Of a DNA stretch of 64,000 bases, positions 50,636 through 59,071 are shown in pieces. Under the pieces are notes generated by a model. That model was not told where the DNA came from. It saw only the letters and a program-made list of their open reading frames with translations, and did no database searches. Numbering within the stretch: position 1 is the stretch's first letter; the number at the start of each line of letters is the position of its first letter. The stretch lies in contig NZ_BAABAL010000020.1 of assembly GCF_039537405.1 (NCBI RefSeq), forward strand, positions 1 to 64,000, read 5' to 3'. A program made the translations under genes and the position numbers. The stretch comes from Allokutzneria multivorans. Lineage in GTDB: Bacteria > Actinomycetota > Actinomycetes > Mycobacteriales > Pseudonocardiaceae.

Positions 50636-51177
50636 TGTTGCCGCCTCTCGTGCTGTCTGCCGCTCAAGTGAACGACGGAACGACATAGTTGTGACGCGAA
50701 TGTGGCCCTTCGCGCTCACTTGTCGTTCATAGATCACCCGTACGGGGCAGAACTTCTTCGGTGGGCAACCGTTGGACTGCGCTCCGTAATCGATCGCCCG
50801 ACACATCCGGGGTGCCGTGGCCAACTCCGGGTCGACGCGGACCGGCGCTGTGGCACCGGGCCGGGGACGGCCCCGCTGGCGTACCGGTGCTCCCCGTGTT
50901 GCGTGACCAATCGGGTACCCCGGCGGCGCGGCGGCCTCACGCTAACACCGGAGAACCGGCAGCGGACCCCGCCGGAGGGGTGAGGTCCATCGAAGGTCTT
51001 GTCGACCGCCCGAAAGGGCGATGACCTGCGGTGCGGCGGGCTGTAGCCGGGCGGTGGCCGACAGTGACCGCGGGCCCGCGAACGCGGGCGGGGACCCCCG
51101 TTTTTGTTCTTGGGCCAGGCTTGTGTACTGTTTGCTTCGCACCGCGAGAGCGGGGCCACAAACACAACTGAATTCCC
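50636..51177. other. Intergenic region, no protein gene recognised
   Basis: A 542-base gap between the SsgB-like start and tRNA-Val (CAC). Frames here are short and shadow-like. The terminator-like hairpin at 51074 shows something is probably transcribed from the left on the plus strand. Confidence 0.4.
51074..51105 (+). terminator. Rho-independent terminator-like hairpin before tRNA-Val
   Basis: Stem GCCCGCG-AA-CGCGGGC, then GGGGACCCCC, followed by TTTTT. It is the only classical T-run terminator seen in the window. It lies 72 bases before tRNA-Val (CAC) in a region without a recognised upstream gene. Confidence 0.65.
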
Positions 51178-51252
51178 GGGCGATTAGCTCAGCGGGAGAG
51201 CGCTTCGTTCACACCGAAGAGGTCACAGGTTCGATCCCTGTATCGCCCACCA
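51178..51252 (+). tRNA. tRNA-Val (CAC)
   Basis: A 75-base cloverleaf with encoded CCA. Anticodon loop TTCACAC gives CAC. It differs from the GAC gene mainly in the anticodon arm and at two other positions. Confidence 0.97.
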
Positions 51253-51338
51253 GCAGTCCAGAGGCTCCGGACGGTTCACCCGTTCGGGGCCTCTGTCTCA
51301 GACAGCTGGATCCCATGCGGTACCCACGCGCCACGCGA

Positions 51339-51413
51339 GGGCGATTAGCTCAGTGGGAGAGCGCTTCCTTGACACGGAAGAGGTCACAGGTTCAATCCCT
51401 GTATCGCCCACCA
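51339..51413 (+). tRNA. tRNA-Val (GAC), second copy
   Basis: Identical to the minus-strand gene at 49777 over all 75 bases, including CCA. It follows the CAC gene by 86 bases. Confidence 0.97.
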
Positions 51414-52126
51414 GTCGCAGGCCCCGATCGTCGACTCCGACGGGCGGGGCCTGCTCCGTTCGGACGCCCCCTCCGCGGCGGCCGAGGCGGGTTCTGTCAG
51501 CTACCGCGAACGAGATCGTCGTGACCGATGACGTCCTCGAGCTGCCGGATCAGTTCGGCATCGGGGTGTGGGCGGCGTCCCGAGGTGTGCCGTCCCCGGT
51601 TGGTTGCCGAGCGCCAGCACGGGCATGGCCGTCTTGGACGAGAAACGGTCAGTACCACCCGAGCGCGCAGAGCCGAGGTGTGTCGTTCCATCGGAACCCG
51701 TGACACGGCGAAGGCCGCAGTCGTTCGTCGCGCATGGGAACACCCCACGCACCTTGCGGACATTGGACGTGGTCCTGACTTGTGCGAGGTCGAGCCTGGA
51801 ACCGTCCTGCACCTCAGGCAAACGAGATCTCTGCCGTTGAACACGACCGAATCCACGCTGTGCGCGTCGAGATCGGCGAACGCCACGGACTGCGTGCAGT
51901 AGAGCCGAATCTCCGCTTTCCCTCTTTCGGCGGGCGATCGGGGCCGTGCGGGTGCTGGTTGACGAACGAATGGTTGGCGGCGCACGAATGTGGTGTGCGG
52001 ATGCACAGCAAGCCCGTTCGGCGAGACGAGCCCCGAGCCGGATCGGTCGGCAACAGTACGCACACCGGCTTCCCGATGAGGAAACCGGCCGACCGGGCTC
52101 CAGCGGATCAGAAGCGAGGCTCAACG
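51414..52126. other. Intergenic region with one doubtful minus-strand frame
   Basis: A 713-base gap after tRNA-Val. The one frame worth note is 51497-52063 on the minus strand (188 residues). It has two CxxC pairs (CLRC, CVGC) 20 residues apart like a zinc ribbon. Its codon use looks weak, and it has no good ribosome site, so it is not called a gene. Confidence 0.35.
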
Positions 52127-53341
52127 ATGACGATGTCGACGACCGCTGGCAGTCCTGGGGACGACGACACGATCGAGCCGTCAGGGGCGGTGTTCGCGCG
52201 CCTTCAGGCAAGAGTTCCGCTGATCGTCGAGGACGTCCTGCTGCGCAGCACGGCTGAGGCGCGACGTCGCCACTTGAAGTCGGTCATCTCGCACTCCGCC
52301 TACCGGGACATGCTGACCTTCGCCAGCAGGACCCGGTTGCTGAGGGCGGCCCAGCGTCAGCCCTACCAGCCTGCGGACCTGGAGCGCTACGGCGACTTCT
52401 ACGCCGCGCTCGCCGACAGCGGAATGCCCCTCACAGAGGTGCTGACCGCCGGTCGCTTGTGCTTCGCGGCAACGACGAGCCAGTACTGGGCGCACTCCCA
52501 ACCCGAGGACCACGTCCAGATGACCGCGCTCTCACGGTGGATGGCCGAGCACTCGACGCCGCTGTTCGACCTGGCCGTGCGCACCTACGCCTCGCGCGTC
52601 GATCCCGCGCAGCGCTCGGCGATGCGCCACCGCCTGCTCGCGGACGCACTGCTGTCCGGCAGCGAGGTCGACACGATCACAGGTTCCCTGGGGCAGGCCG
52701 CTCCCGGTCCCTACGCGGTGTGCGTCGTGGGTGGAGACGACAGCGCGCTGTGGCCTCCTCAGCCGCTGCCGCACGGCTGCATGACGACCCGGCGCCTCGG
52801 CTACCGGGTGCTCCTGTTGCCGCTGGTTGACGACGACACGACGACCGCGTTGCGCAACCTGGACGAAGTCGTGCGGGAATGGGGACCGGCAGCTCCGAAG
52901 CACGGGATCAGCGTCGCCGTCGCCGAAGGGGCGGGCGACGTGCCGCGAGCGTTCGCCGAGGCGACGCGAACGGCACGGCTGGCGCGCGGCGACGCGTTGA
53001 GCACGAGGCGTTACTTCACCGTCGAGGACGTGCTGGTCCTCGAAGGTGTGCTCAACTCGCGCCACACCTCCGCCCGCCTCGGCCGCGTGCTGCTTCCGCT
53101 CGCTGAGCACCCGGAGCTCGTGGAGACTCTGATCGCCTTCTACAGAAACGATCTCGACCGCACGAGAACGGCTGCGGAGCTCTTCATCGCCCGCCGTACG
53201 CTCAACTACCGGATGGACAGGGTGCGCCAGCTGACAGCGCTCGATCCGACCAGCACGCGGGGGATCGTCGTGCTGAGCACCGCCCTCACCGCGTCCCTGG
53301 TGTCCCGCGCCGGGGCCACGCGCAACGCTTTCCGAACGTGA
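52127..53341 (+). CDS. PucR/CdaR-type regulator
   Basis: A 404-residue one-component regulator. The N-terminal half is helical and of unknown ligand. The middle, about residues 185-290, resembles a GGDEF-like fold of the PucR group. The C-terminal HTH is DRTRTAAELFIARRTLNYR, typical of PucR/CdaR proteins, near residue 350. The ATG at 52127 follows GCGAGG; the next ATG at 52133 is a weaker choice. It is followed 28 bases later by the PAS-LuxR gene and may be co-transcribed. The ligand is unknown. Confidence 0.8.
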   Translation: MTMSTTAGSPGDDDTIEPSGAVFARLQARVPLIVEDVLLRSTAEARRRHLKSVISHSAYRDMLTFASRTRLLRAAQRQPYQPADLERYGDFYAALADSGMPLTEVLTAGRLCFAATTSQYWAHSQPEDHVQMTALSRWMAEHSTPLFDLAVRTYASRVDPAQRSAMRHRLLADALLSGSEVDTITGSLGQAAPGPYAVCVVGGDDSALWPPQPLPHGCMTTRRLGYRVLLLPLVDDDTTTALRNLDEVVREWGPAAPKHGISVAVAEGAGDVPRAFAEATRTARLARGDALSTRRYFTVEDVLVLEGVLNSRHTSARLGRVLLPLAEHPELVETLIAFYRNDLDRTRTAAELFIARRTLNYRMDRVRQLTALDPTSTRGIVVLSTALTASLVSRAGATRNAFRT

Positions 53342-53369
53342 ATGACGTGTTCGCGCGAAGGGAACGACC

Positions 53370-55496
53370 TTGTCCGTGGAGCCGGATTCGCCCCGCGAGG
53401 GCGACAGGGACCATCGGGTGTTCGACGCCGTGCCGGTGGGTCTGTGGGCGGTGGACGCCGATCTGCGCTTCCTCGCCGCCGTGGGCGCGATCTTCGACTG
53501 GCCCGGCACCCGCCGCCCCGGTCTCGGAACCCCCTTGGCCGCCTTCCTGGGACCCGAGCCCGCCGAACTCGCCGAGCCCGGGCGGCTGACCTCGTGGCGC
53601 GCCCACCGCAAGGCCCTGGCCGGTGAGGAAGTCCAGTGGCGGGTCGACCTGCCTGCAGGCCCTCACCTGTACTCGCTGTGGCCGGTGCGCTCGGGTGAGC
53701 GCGTGGATGCGGCCGTCGGGGTGCTGCTGCCGCTGAACGCCGGCTACGCGGGCTCCTTCGCCGACACCGACTCCTCCACCTGGCTCGCCGACGTCCTGCA
53801 CCACCTGCCCGCCCTCGTCGCGGTGCGCGACCGTCTCGGACGGGCGATCTGGGCCTCCCGCGAGTACCAGACCGCCACCGGGCACGACATGGCCTCGCTC
53901 ATCGGACGGTCGGAGGCCGAGCTGCGCCCGGACGCCGATGCCGGGCACAGTGCCCGGTTGGACGCGCGCGTGCTGGCCTCGAACCGCCCGGTGGCCAGCT
54001 CCGGGCGCTGGCGGCACCCGGACGGCTCGACGCGGGAGACCGACGAGGTCAGGTTCCCGCTGAGCGGACCGGGAGGCGACCCGCTCGTCGGGCACCTCGC
54101 GCTGGACGTCAGTGAGCGGGAGGCCGAGCGGCGCCGTGCGGAGGACGCCGAGCGCAGGTTCACCGCCTTCATGGACCACGCCCCCTTCGACGCCTGGATC
54201 AAGGACCGGCACGGGCGCTACGTCTGGGCCAACGGCGCCCACGTGCGCACCCTCGGCGGAGGCGACCTCGCCGACGTGCCGGACGCGGCGCGCTGGCGAT
54301 CGGGCTTCGACGAGCGGCAGCACGGTCAGCGGATCGATCGCGGCGAGTCGGTCGCGGTCCGCGCCGAGTACACGGCGGTGGACGGACAACGACGGTGCCA
54401 GCAGGGATTCGTCTTCCCGCTCCTCGGAAAGTCCTCAGCACTGGTCGGCGGGGTCCACGCGGACGTGACCGACCTGGAGAACGCACGCAACGCCGCGCAG
54501 GTGGTCAACGACCGTTTCGAAGCGTTCATGCAGCACGCCCCCTCACCCGCGTACATGAAGGACGCCCAGGGCCGGTACGTGTGGGCCAACCGCGCCTACG
54601 TCGAACACCACCGCCTGCTCTCGGTCGAGGACGTGCTGGGTAGGTCGGCGGAAGAGCTGGAGGCACCTGAGATCGCCGCGGCGCAGCGGCGAGAGGACGA
54701 ACTCACCCTCGCGTCAGGGACACCGCGGCGCATCAGCACCACCGGTGAGACCGGGTCGGTGCACGCGGTCGGCTACCGCTTCCCCGTCCCGTTCGGAAAC
54801 ACCACCGGGGTCGCGGGCATCTGGGTCGACACCAGCGAGCTGGCGCGGACGAGGTCCGTGCTCGCTCGGTGGCGCAACCGGCACGAGGCGCTGTTCGGGC
54901 ACGCGCCGATACCCGTGCTGGTCCTGTCGGCCGACGGTCGTGTCGTGGACGCCAATCCCGCGTTCTGCGCGCTTGTCGGAGCGAGGGTTTCCGAACTGCG
55001 CACGATGACCGCGCAGCGGTTGACCAGCAAAGGCCCGTGGTCCTCGGCGCACCACGACCTCGTGTCGGGACGGGTGAACGCGGCTCGCTACGACAAGAAG
55101 TTCCTGAGACCGGACGCGACGGCCGTGATCGCCGCGGTGACGGCGGTGCGGGTCACCGACCCCGAGGACGGTGCGGACCGCGTGGTGGAGTTCGTCCAGC
55201 CGAAAGCCGCGGACCCTGGCCATCACAACGGTTCCACGCTCAACGACACGGAGGCGTCCGTGCTGTGCCTGCGCGCCGAAGGGCTCTCCCTCCTCGACAT
55301 CGCCGCGCGCACCGGGATGACCAGGCGCGGGGTGGACTACCACCTCAAGGCCCTGGCCCGCAGGCTCCGTTGTCCCACCAACAACGCTGCGGCGCTGGTG
55401 GCCCGCGCCTACCACCTGGGAGTGCTGGAGCCGCGGAGTTGGCCGCCCACGGTCACCGACCCGTGGCGCTCGGACCACGGCGCCGCACCACTGTGA
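53370..55496 (+). CDS. LuxR-type regulator with multiple PAS domains
   Basis: A 708-residue cytoplasmic sensor-regulator. At least four PAS-like modules run in series, about residues 15-120, 135-250, 265-375 and 385-500, with repeats such as DHAPFDAWIKDRHGRYVWANGA and QHAPSPAYMKDAQGRYVWANRA showing internal duplication; a fifth lies near 510-610. The LuxR/GerE HTH, about residues 640-700, has LNDTEASVLCLRAEGLSLLDI. No kinase is present. The TTG at 53370 has AAGGGA 6 bases upstream. It faces the ATP-grasp gene, 14 bases apart tail-to-tail. The ligand is unknown. Confidence 0.82.
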   Translation: MSVEPDSPREGDRDHRVFDAVPVGLWAVDADLRFLAAVGAIFDWPGTRRPGLGTPLAAFLGPEPAELAEPGRLTSWRAHRKALAGEEVQWRVDLPAGPHLYSLWPVRSGERVDAAVGVLLPLNAGYAGSFADTDSSTWLADVLHHLPALVAVRDRLGRAIWASREYQTATGHDMASLIGRSEAELRPDADAGHSARLDARVLASNRPVASSGRWRHPDGSTRETDEVRFPLSGPGGDPLVGHLALDVSEREAERRRAEDAERRFTAFMDHAPFDAWIKDRHGRYVWANGAHVRTLGGGDLADVPDAARWRSGFDERQHGQRIDRGESVAVRAEYTAVDGQRRCQQGFVFPLLGKSSALVGGVHADVTDLENARNAAQVVNDRFEAFMQHAPSPAYMKDAQGRYVWANRAYVEHHRLLSVEDVLGRSAEELEAPEIAAAQRREDELTLASGTPRRISTTGETGSVHAVGYRFPVPFGNTTGVAGIWVDTSELARTRSVLARWRNRHEALFGHAPIPVLVLSADGRVVDANPAFCALVGARVSELRTMTAQRLTSKGPWSSAHHDLVSGRVNAARYDKKFLRPDATAVIAAVTAVRVTDPEDGADRVVEFVQPKAADPGHHNGSTLNDTEASVLCLRAEGLSLLDIAARTGMTRRGVDYHLKALARRLRCPTNNAAALVARAYHLGVLEPRSWPPTVTDPWRSDHGAAPL

Positions 55497-55509
55497 CAGG
55501 ACGTGCGGA

Positions 55510-56523
55510 TCAGCCGCCGGAGTTCCGCGCCAGGCAGTCGACGACCGCGTCGGTGATGCCCAGCGCCGGGACCCTCTCCTCAATGTGCAGGAACTGACCG
55601 ACCGGGTTGTTCTCCAGGAACACGTACTCGCCGGAGGGGGTGACGAGCAGGTCCAGGACGCCGAAGGTCAACCCGTAGCTGTGCACGAAGTCCCGGCACC
55701 GCGCCCGCACCGACTCAGGCAGAGTCGCGGGGGAGCAGTCGGGTCCCTGCGGAAGAGCATGAGGAGAACCACCCGCTGCCGCCCGGTTCTCCTCGACGTG
55801 GATCTCCGCCGCGAACACCTCGTCGCCGACGATCGTCACGTTCAGCTCCGCGCGCTTGGCGACGATTTCCTGGAGGAGGCAGGGCACTGGCGGACGTCGG
55901 TCGTCCGGCCGCAACAGGTCCTCCGTCACGGTCGTCGCGGTCCCGTTGGCCAGTGCCGTGGTGCGCATCGGGTCCGCCCAACCGGACGCCGTCGAGCGGG
56001 TGGCGCCGGAAAGGGCGGTCGTGACGATCGGCCCGCGAGAATCGGCGCGGAACCGTTGCACGGCAAGGGGATCGGTCGTGATCGTGGTGCGGGGGACGGC
56101 GAAGCCCATGCGCCGGGCGCGTCGCAGCTGCTCCCCCTTCCAGCTCGCCGCCTCGATCGCGCTGGGACGGCTCATCCAGAAGCAGTCCAGCGACTCCCAC
56201 AACCGGTTCACCACGTGCGCCGCTTCCGCCGCCGCGAAGGCCCGCTCCCAGAGTTGCAGGTTCTCGCTGAAGGTCCACTCGCCGGCGGGACGCGTCCACA
56301 CCGAACGAACCCGGGCGAGGTCGACCTCGCGATCCTCGTGGCGCAGCAGGACCTCGGCCCCCTGCTCGCCGTCACCGAAGGCGACGTCCAAGACCGTCGA
56401 GCGGGGCACGTCCTCGGTGTTGATCCGGACGACGTCGGCACCTCGCTCGCGCAAGCGCGAAATGACGACATCGGAGTGCAGGTCCCACGTCGACGTCACC
56501 ACGATGACGGTTCGGCCACTCAC
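55510..56523 (-). CDS. ATP-grasp ligase, MvdD/TgmB-like (RiPP maturase type)
   Basis: A 337-residue ATP-grasp enzyme. The start VVTSTWDLHSDVVISRLRERG and WTRPAGEW are typical of peptide maturases of the MvdC/MvdD and SAV_5884 type, which make ester or amide cross-links in graspetides. The C-terminal VFLENNPVGQFLHIEERV gives the metal-ligating Glu-Asn pair of the ATP site. No obvious precursor is encoded next to it. The GTG at 56523 follows AAGGGAAG. It is downstream of a small secreted-protein gene, 42 bases between, on the same strand. A RiPP role is inferred; a RimK-like protein modifier is the alternative. Confidence 0.75.
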   Translation of the reverse strand: MSGRTVIVVTSTWDLHSDVVISRLRERGADVVRINTEDVPRSTVLDVAFGDGEQGAEVLLRHEDREVDLARVRSVWTRPAGEWTFSENLQLWERAFAAAEAAHVVNRLWESLDCFWMSRPSAIEAASWKGEQLRRARRMGFAVPRTTITTDPLAVQRFRADSRGPIVTTALSGATRSTASGWADPMRTTALANGTATTVTEDLLRPDDRRPPVPCLLQEIVAKRAELNVTIVGDEVFAAEIHVEENRAAAGGSPHALPQGPDCSPATLPESVRARCRDFVHSYGLTFGVLDLLVTPSGEYVFLENNPVGQFLHIEERVPALGITDAVVDCLARNSGG

Positions 56524-56565
56524 AGAGCCACTTCCCTTCGTTCGTCTCCCTCGGGTCGTGGTCGA

Positions 56566-56886
56566 TCAGCGGGGCGAGCACCACGCGGTGAGCCGAACGG
56601 AGACCTGCCACATGCCGCCCCCGGCCTGCGCGTACTTGGTGTCGTAGTTCGTCGGGGCGCACGTCACCGACGCGTTCGCCTCATAACGGCGCATGAGGTA
56701 CCGGGCCTGCTCAGCCGCCCGTTCACGGATCTCGATGGTGTCGAACCCGTGAGCCCAGCTGTCGAACGTGCGCACGGTGGCGGCGATCTGCGGCTCCGCC
56801 GAGGCCGTTCCTGTGAGAGCACTCGCGGCGATGGCAGTGAAGACCGCCGCGGTCACGAGGGTGTGGACGGTGCGACGACGTGACAT
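56566..56886 (-). CDS. Small secreted protein, unknown function (106 aa)
   Basis: A 106-residue exported protein. The signal is about residues 1-30, ending TGTASA. The mature 76 residues contain two Cys, in VTCAPTNYD and LTAWCSPR, likely one disulfide, and an amphipathic helix, IRERAAEQARYLMRRYEA. The ATG at 56886 has GAAGGG upstream. It lies directly upstream of the ATP-grasp gene and may be its substrate, but it lacks the repeated Thr/Glu core motif of known graspetides. It is also compatible with a stand-alone secreted factor. Confidence 0.6.
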   Translation of the reverse strand: MSRRRTVHTLVTAAVFTAIAASALTGTASAEPQIAATVRTFDSWAHGFDTIEIRERAAEQARYLMRRYEANASVTCAPTNYDTKYAQAGGGMWQVSVRLTAWCSPR

Positions 56887-57031
56887 CGTGAAGAACCCTT
56901 CTGCGATTCGAGTGGGTGCCGTACAGATTCTGCTTCTCTCGCAAGGACTGCGGTCGCTCTCATCTGAGAAGGAAGATGCGTCGGCGTTGCGCAGGTGGGA
57001 AGTGGTGCCACCACGTCGTTGTCTTCCGCCG

Positions 57032-58306
57032 TCACAGTTCTGGGGCGGTGACGGGGGAGAGGACGTGCTGTGCGGGTGCCGGGGTCTTGACGTTGGTGTT
57101 GGTGCGGCGCCCGCTCCATCGAGCGAACGCGCCGATGCGGCTCAGCAACCGCAGCGGCAGCGCGGGTCGGGGCTCGCCGCGACGCATGGCGCGCTGCGTC
57201 GCGATCTCGATGCGCGACTGCTGGCGCTGCGCCGCGTCCACGACCGGTTTTCTGTGCTGCTGCACCCGCTTCGCCGCTGTGTCGACGGCGGTGGGTTCGC
57301 GCTGTCTGAGTGCGGGCACGAGGTGGTTGGCGGCCGCGACGGCGTCGGCGAGCGCGTGGTTGATGCCGGAGCCGCCGACCGGGGAGATGACGTGCGCCGC
57401 GTCTCCGATGAGCAGCAGCCCGGGCCGGGTCCACCTCGGCAGTCGGGTGATGCGCACGGTCAGCAGCGACAGCTGGGAGAAGGAGGTCAGCTCGTCGATG
57501 CGGTCGCCGAGCCAGGGCAGGTGCCTGCGCAGTTCGGTGCGGACCGGCTCGACGCCCTCCTCGCGCGCGCGGGCGTAGCTCCCGGTGGGGATGGTGAAGG
57601 CCAGCTGCCAGCGGTGGCCCTGGTTCAGCGCGGCCAGGACCCGTCCCGGCGAGCAGAAGATGTCCAGCCCGGACAGGGCGGGGTCGGTGTCGCCGTCACG
57701 GGGGAGGTCGAACCACAGCAGGTCGTTGCCCACACCGAGTTCGGTGCTGGGCAGGCCGGACAGGGCGCGGATCTTCGAAGCGCGCCCGTCCGCGGCGACG
57801 ACCAGGTCGGCGGTGAGGGTGTGCGTCGTGGCGCCGCTGGTGTAGGTCAGGCCGGTGATCCGACCATCGCAGTCGTGGATCAGGGTCGAGGCTCGGGCCT
57901 TCATGCGCAGGTCGAATCCGGGGTACTGGCCCGCTTCCTCGGCGAGGAAGCCGAGGAAGGCCGGTTGCGGGATGAGTGCGTAGAAGGGATGTCGGCGGCT
58001 GGCGGTGGTGTAGTCGGTCAGGGTGTAGGTGCGCTCGACCGTGTGCCAGCGAAAGGACGTCGAACGGGTGTGGGCCACGGTCGCGAGCAGGCGATCTGCC
58101 AGACCGAGCCGATCGAGCAGATCGAGGGTGGCGGGGCTGAGCGTGTCGCCGCGGTAGCGCCGCTCGAAGTCGCCGTGGGTCTCCAGCAACGTCACGCGCG
58201 ATCCCGCGCGTGCGAGCAGGTAGGCCAACAGCATCCCGGCGGGGCCCGCGCCCACGACGGCGACGTCGGTGTGCTCGGGCGAGGCGGTGTTCGGCGTCGC
58301 GTCCAT
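57032..58306 (-). CDS. FAD-dependent monooxygenase
   Basis: A 424-residue class A flavoprotein hydroxylase. GAGPAGMLLAYLLARAG near residue 19 is the Rossmann fold, ADLVVAADGRAS the DG motif, and LLIGDAAHVISPVGGSGIN the FAD-binding C-terminal motif. The Pro-rich and Arg-rich tail is longer than usual. The group includes PHBH-like and aromatic or polyketide hydroxylases. It is divergent from the MarR gene with palindromes between them, so it is probably induced by the MarR ligand. The substrate is unknown. Confidence 0.85.
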   Translation of the reverse strand: MDATPNTASPEHTDVAVVGAGPAGMLLAYLLARAGSRVTLLETHGDFERRYRGDTLSPATLDLLDRLGLADRLLATVAHTRSTSFRWHTVERTYTLTDYTTASRRHPFYALIPQPAFLGFLAEEAGQYPGFDLRMKARASTLIHDCDGRITGLTYTSGATTHTLTADLVVAADGRASKIRALSGLPSTELGVGNDLLWFDLPRDGDTDPALSGLDIFCSPGRVLAALNQGHRWQLAFTIPTGSYARAREEGVEPVRTELRRHLPWLGDRIDELTSFSQLSLLTVRITRLPRWTRPGLLLIGDAAHVISPVGGSGINHALADAVAAANHLVPALRQREPTAVDTAAKRVQQHRKPVVDAAQRQQSRIEIATQRAMRRGEPRPALPLRLLSRIGAFARWSGRRTNTNVKTPAPAQHVLSPVTAPEL

Positions 58307-58319
58307 CGGTCTCTAACCA

Positions 58320-58341
58320 ATCTAGTAGCTAGATAATCTAG
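58320..58341. promoter_or_regulatory. Overlapping MarR operator palindromes
   Basis: ATCTAG-TAG-CTAGAT overlaps CTAGAT-A-ATCTAG, giving three ATCTAG half-sites (two in the same direction, one inverted) in 22 bases. It lies between the FAD monooxygenase start (58306) and the MarR start (58368). AT-rich against its surroundings. Confidence 0.7.
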
Positions 58342-58367
58342 TGACTTGCTGGTCGTAGGATGCGGGC

Positions 58368-58853
58368 ATGAGTGCGGACACGTCAAGCGCGAACGCCCCA
58401 CGAGCCGCTCACGAGACGAGCGGCGCCGTGCGGCAGCTCCTGCTCGCCGGGGCTGAGGCGCAGGTGGCGCTGGCCAAACGGCTCGGGGTGAACGCCACCG
58501 ACGCGGCGGCGCTGGACCACCTGTTCAGCGCGGGCCACCCGGTCGGCCCCGCCGAGCTGTCCAGGCGACTCGGCATCACCACCGCCTCGGCCACCGCGGT
58601 CACCGACCGGCTGGTCCGCAGCGGACACGTCGATCGCGTGCCGGACGCCCACGACAGGCGCAGGCACGCCCTCACTCCGACCGGCAAGGCGCACCGGGAC
58701 CTCCTGGGTGCGCTCCAGCCGCTCATCACGGCCATCGACGCGGCCTCAGCGGCACTGAGTCCCGCAGAGCGCGACACGGTCGCTGCGTACCTGTCCGACG
58801 TCGCCGCACGCATCCGCGACTACGCCCGCACATCCCCGCACAACCCGGCCTGA
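58368..58853 (+). CDS. MarR-family regulator
   Basis: A 161-residue winged-helix repressor. The recognition part is AELSRRLGITTASATAVTDRL, followed by the wing VDRVPDAHDRRRHALTPTG, both family marks. The N- and C-terminal helices form the dimer. ATG at 58368. It is divergent from the flavoprotein gene and likely represses it and itself. The ligand is probably a phenolic or the flavoprotein's substrate. Confidence 0.9.
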   Translation: MSADTSSANAPRAAHETSGAVRQLLLAGAEAQVALAKRLGVNATDAAALDHLFSAGHPVGPAELSRRLGITTASATAVTDRLVRSGHVDRVPDAHDRRRHALTPTGKAHRDLLGALQPLITAIDAASAALSPAERDTVAAYLSDVAARIRDYARTSPHNPA

Positions 58854-58864
58854 GAGCGGGGCGG

Positions 58865-58895
58865 GCGCAGTCGCGACGGTCGTTCGCGACTGCGC
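58865..58895 (+). terminator. Hairpin after the MarR gene
   Basis: A perfect 12-bp stem, GCGCAGTCGCGA and TCGCGACTGCGC with a 7-base loop, 11 bases after the MarR stop. No T-run. Confidence 0.65.
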
Positions 58896-59071
58896 AACGC
58901 TCGCGCTTCTTTATTGCGCGGACGTGCAGTTGCTTTCGTGTGCGAGCCGCCCAAAAATATCTTTGCCGGACGTTCCGCCTGGGCGTGAAATCGGCTCCGT
59001 TGTGCGGATCGCTGTAAATCGGCGTTCGCCCCACTGGTCAAATGATGACCTTGCGAAATTGAGGACTTGAC

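Noticed and set aside
49777..51413. Inverted tRNA-Val copies considered as ends of an integrated element
   Set aside because: Both copies are complete functional tRNAs including CCA, and no integrase or phage gene lies between.
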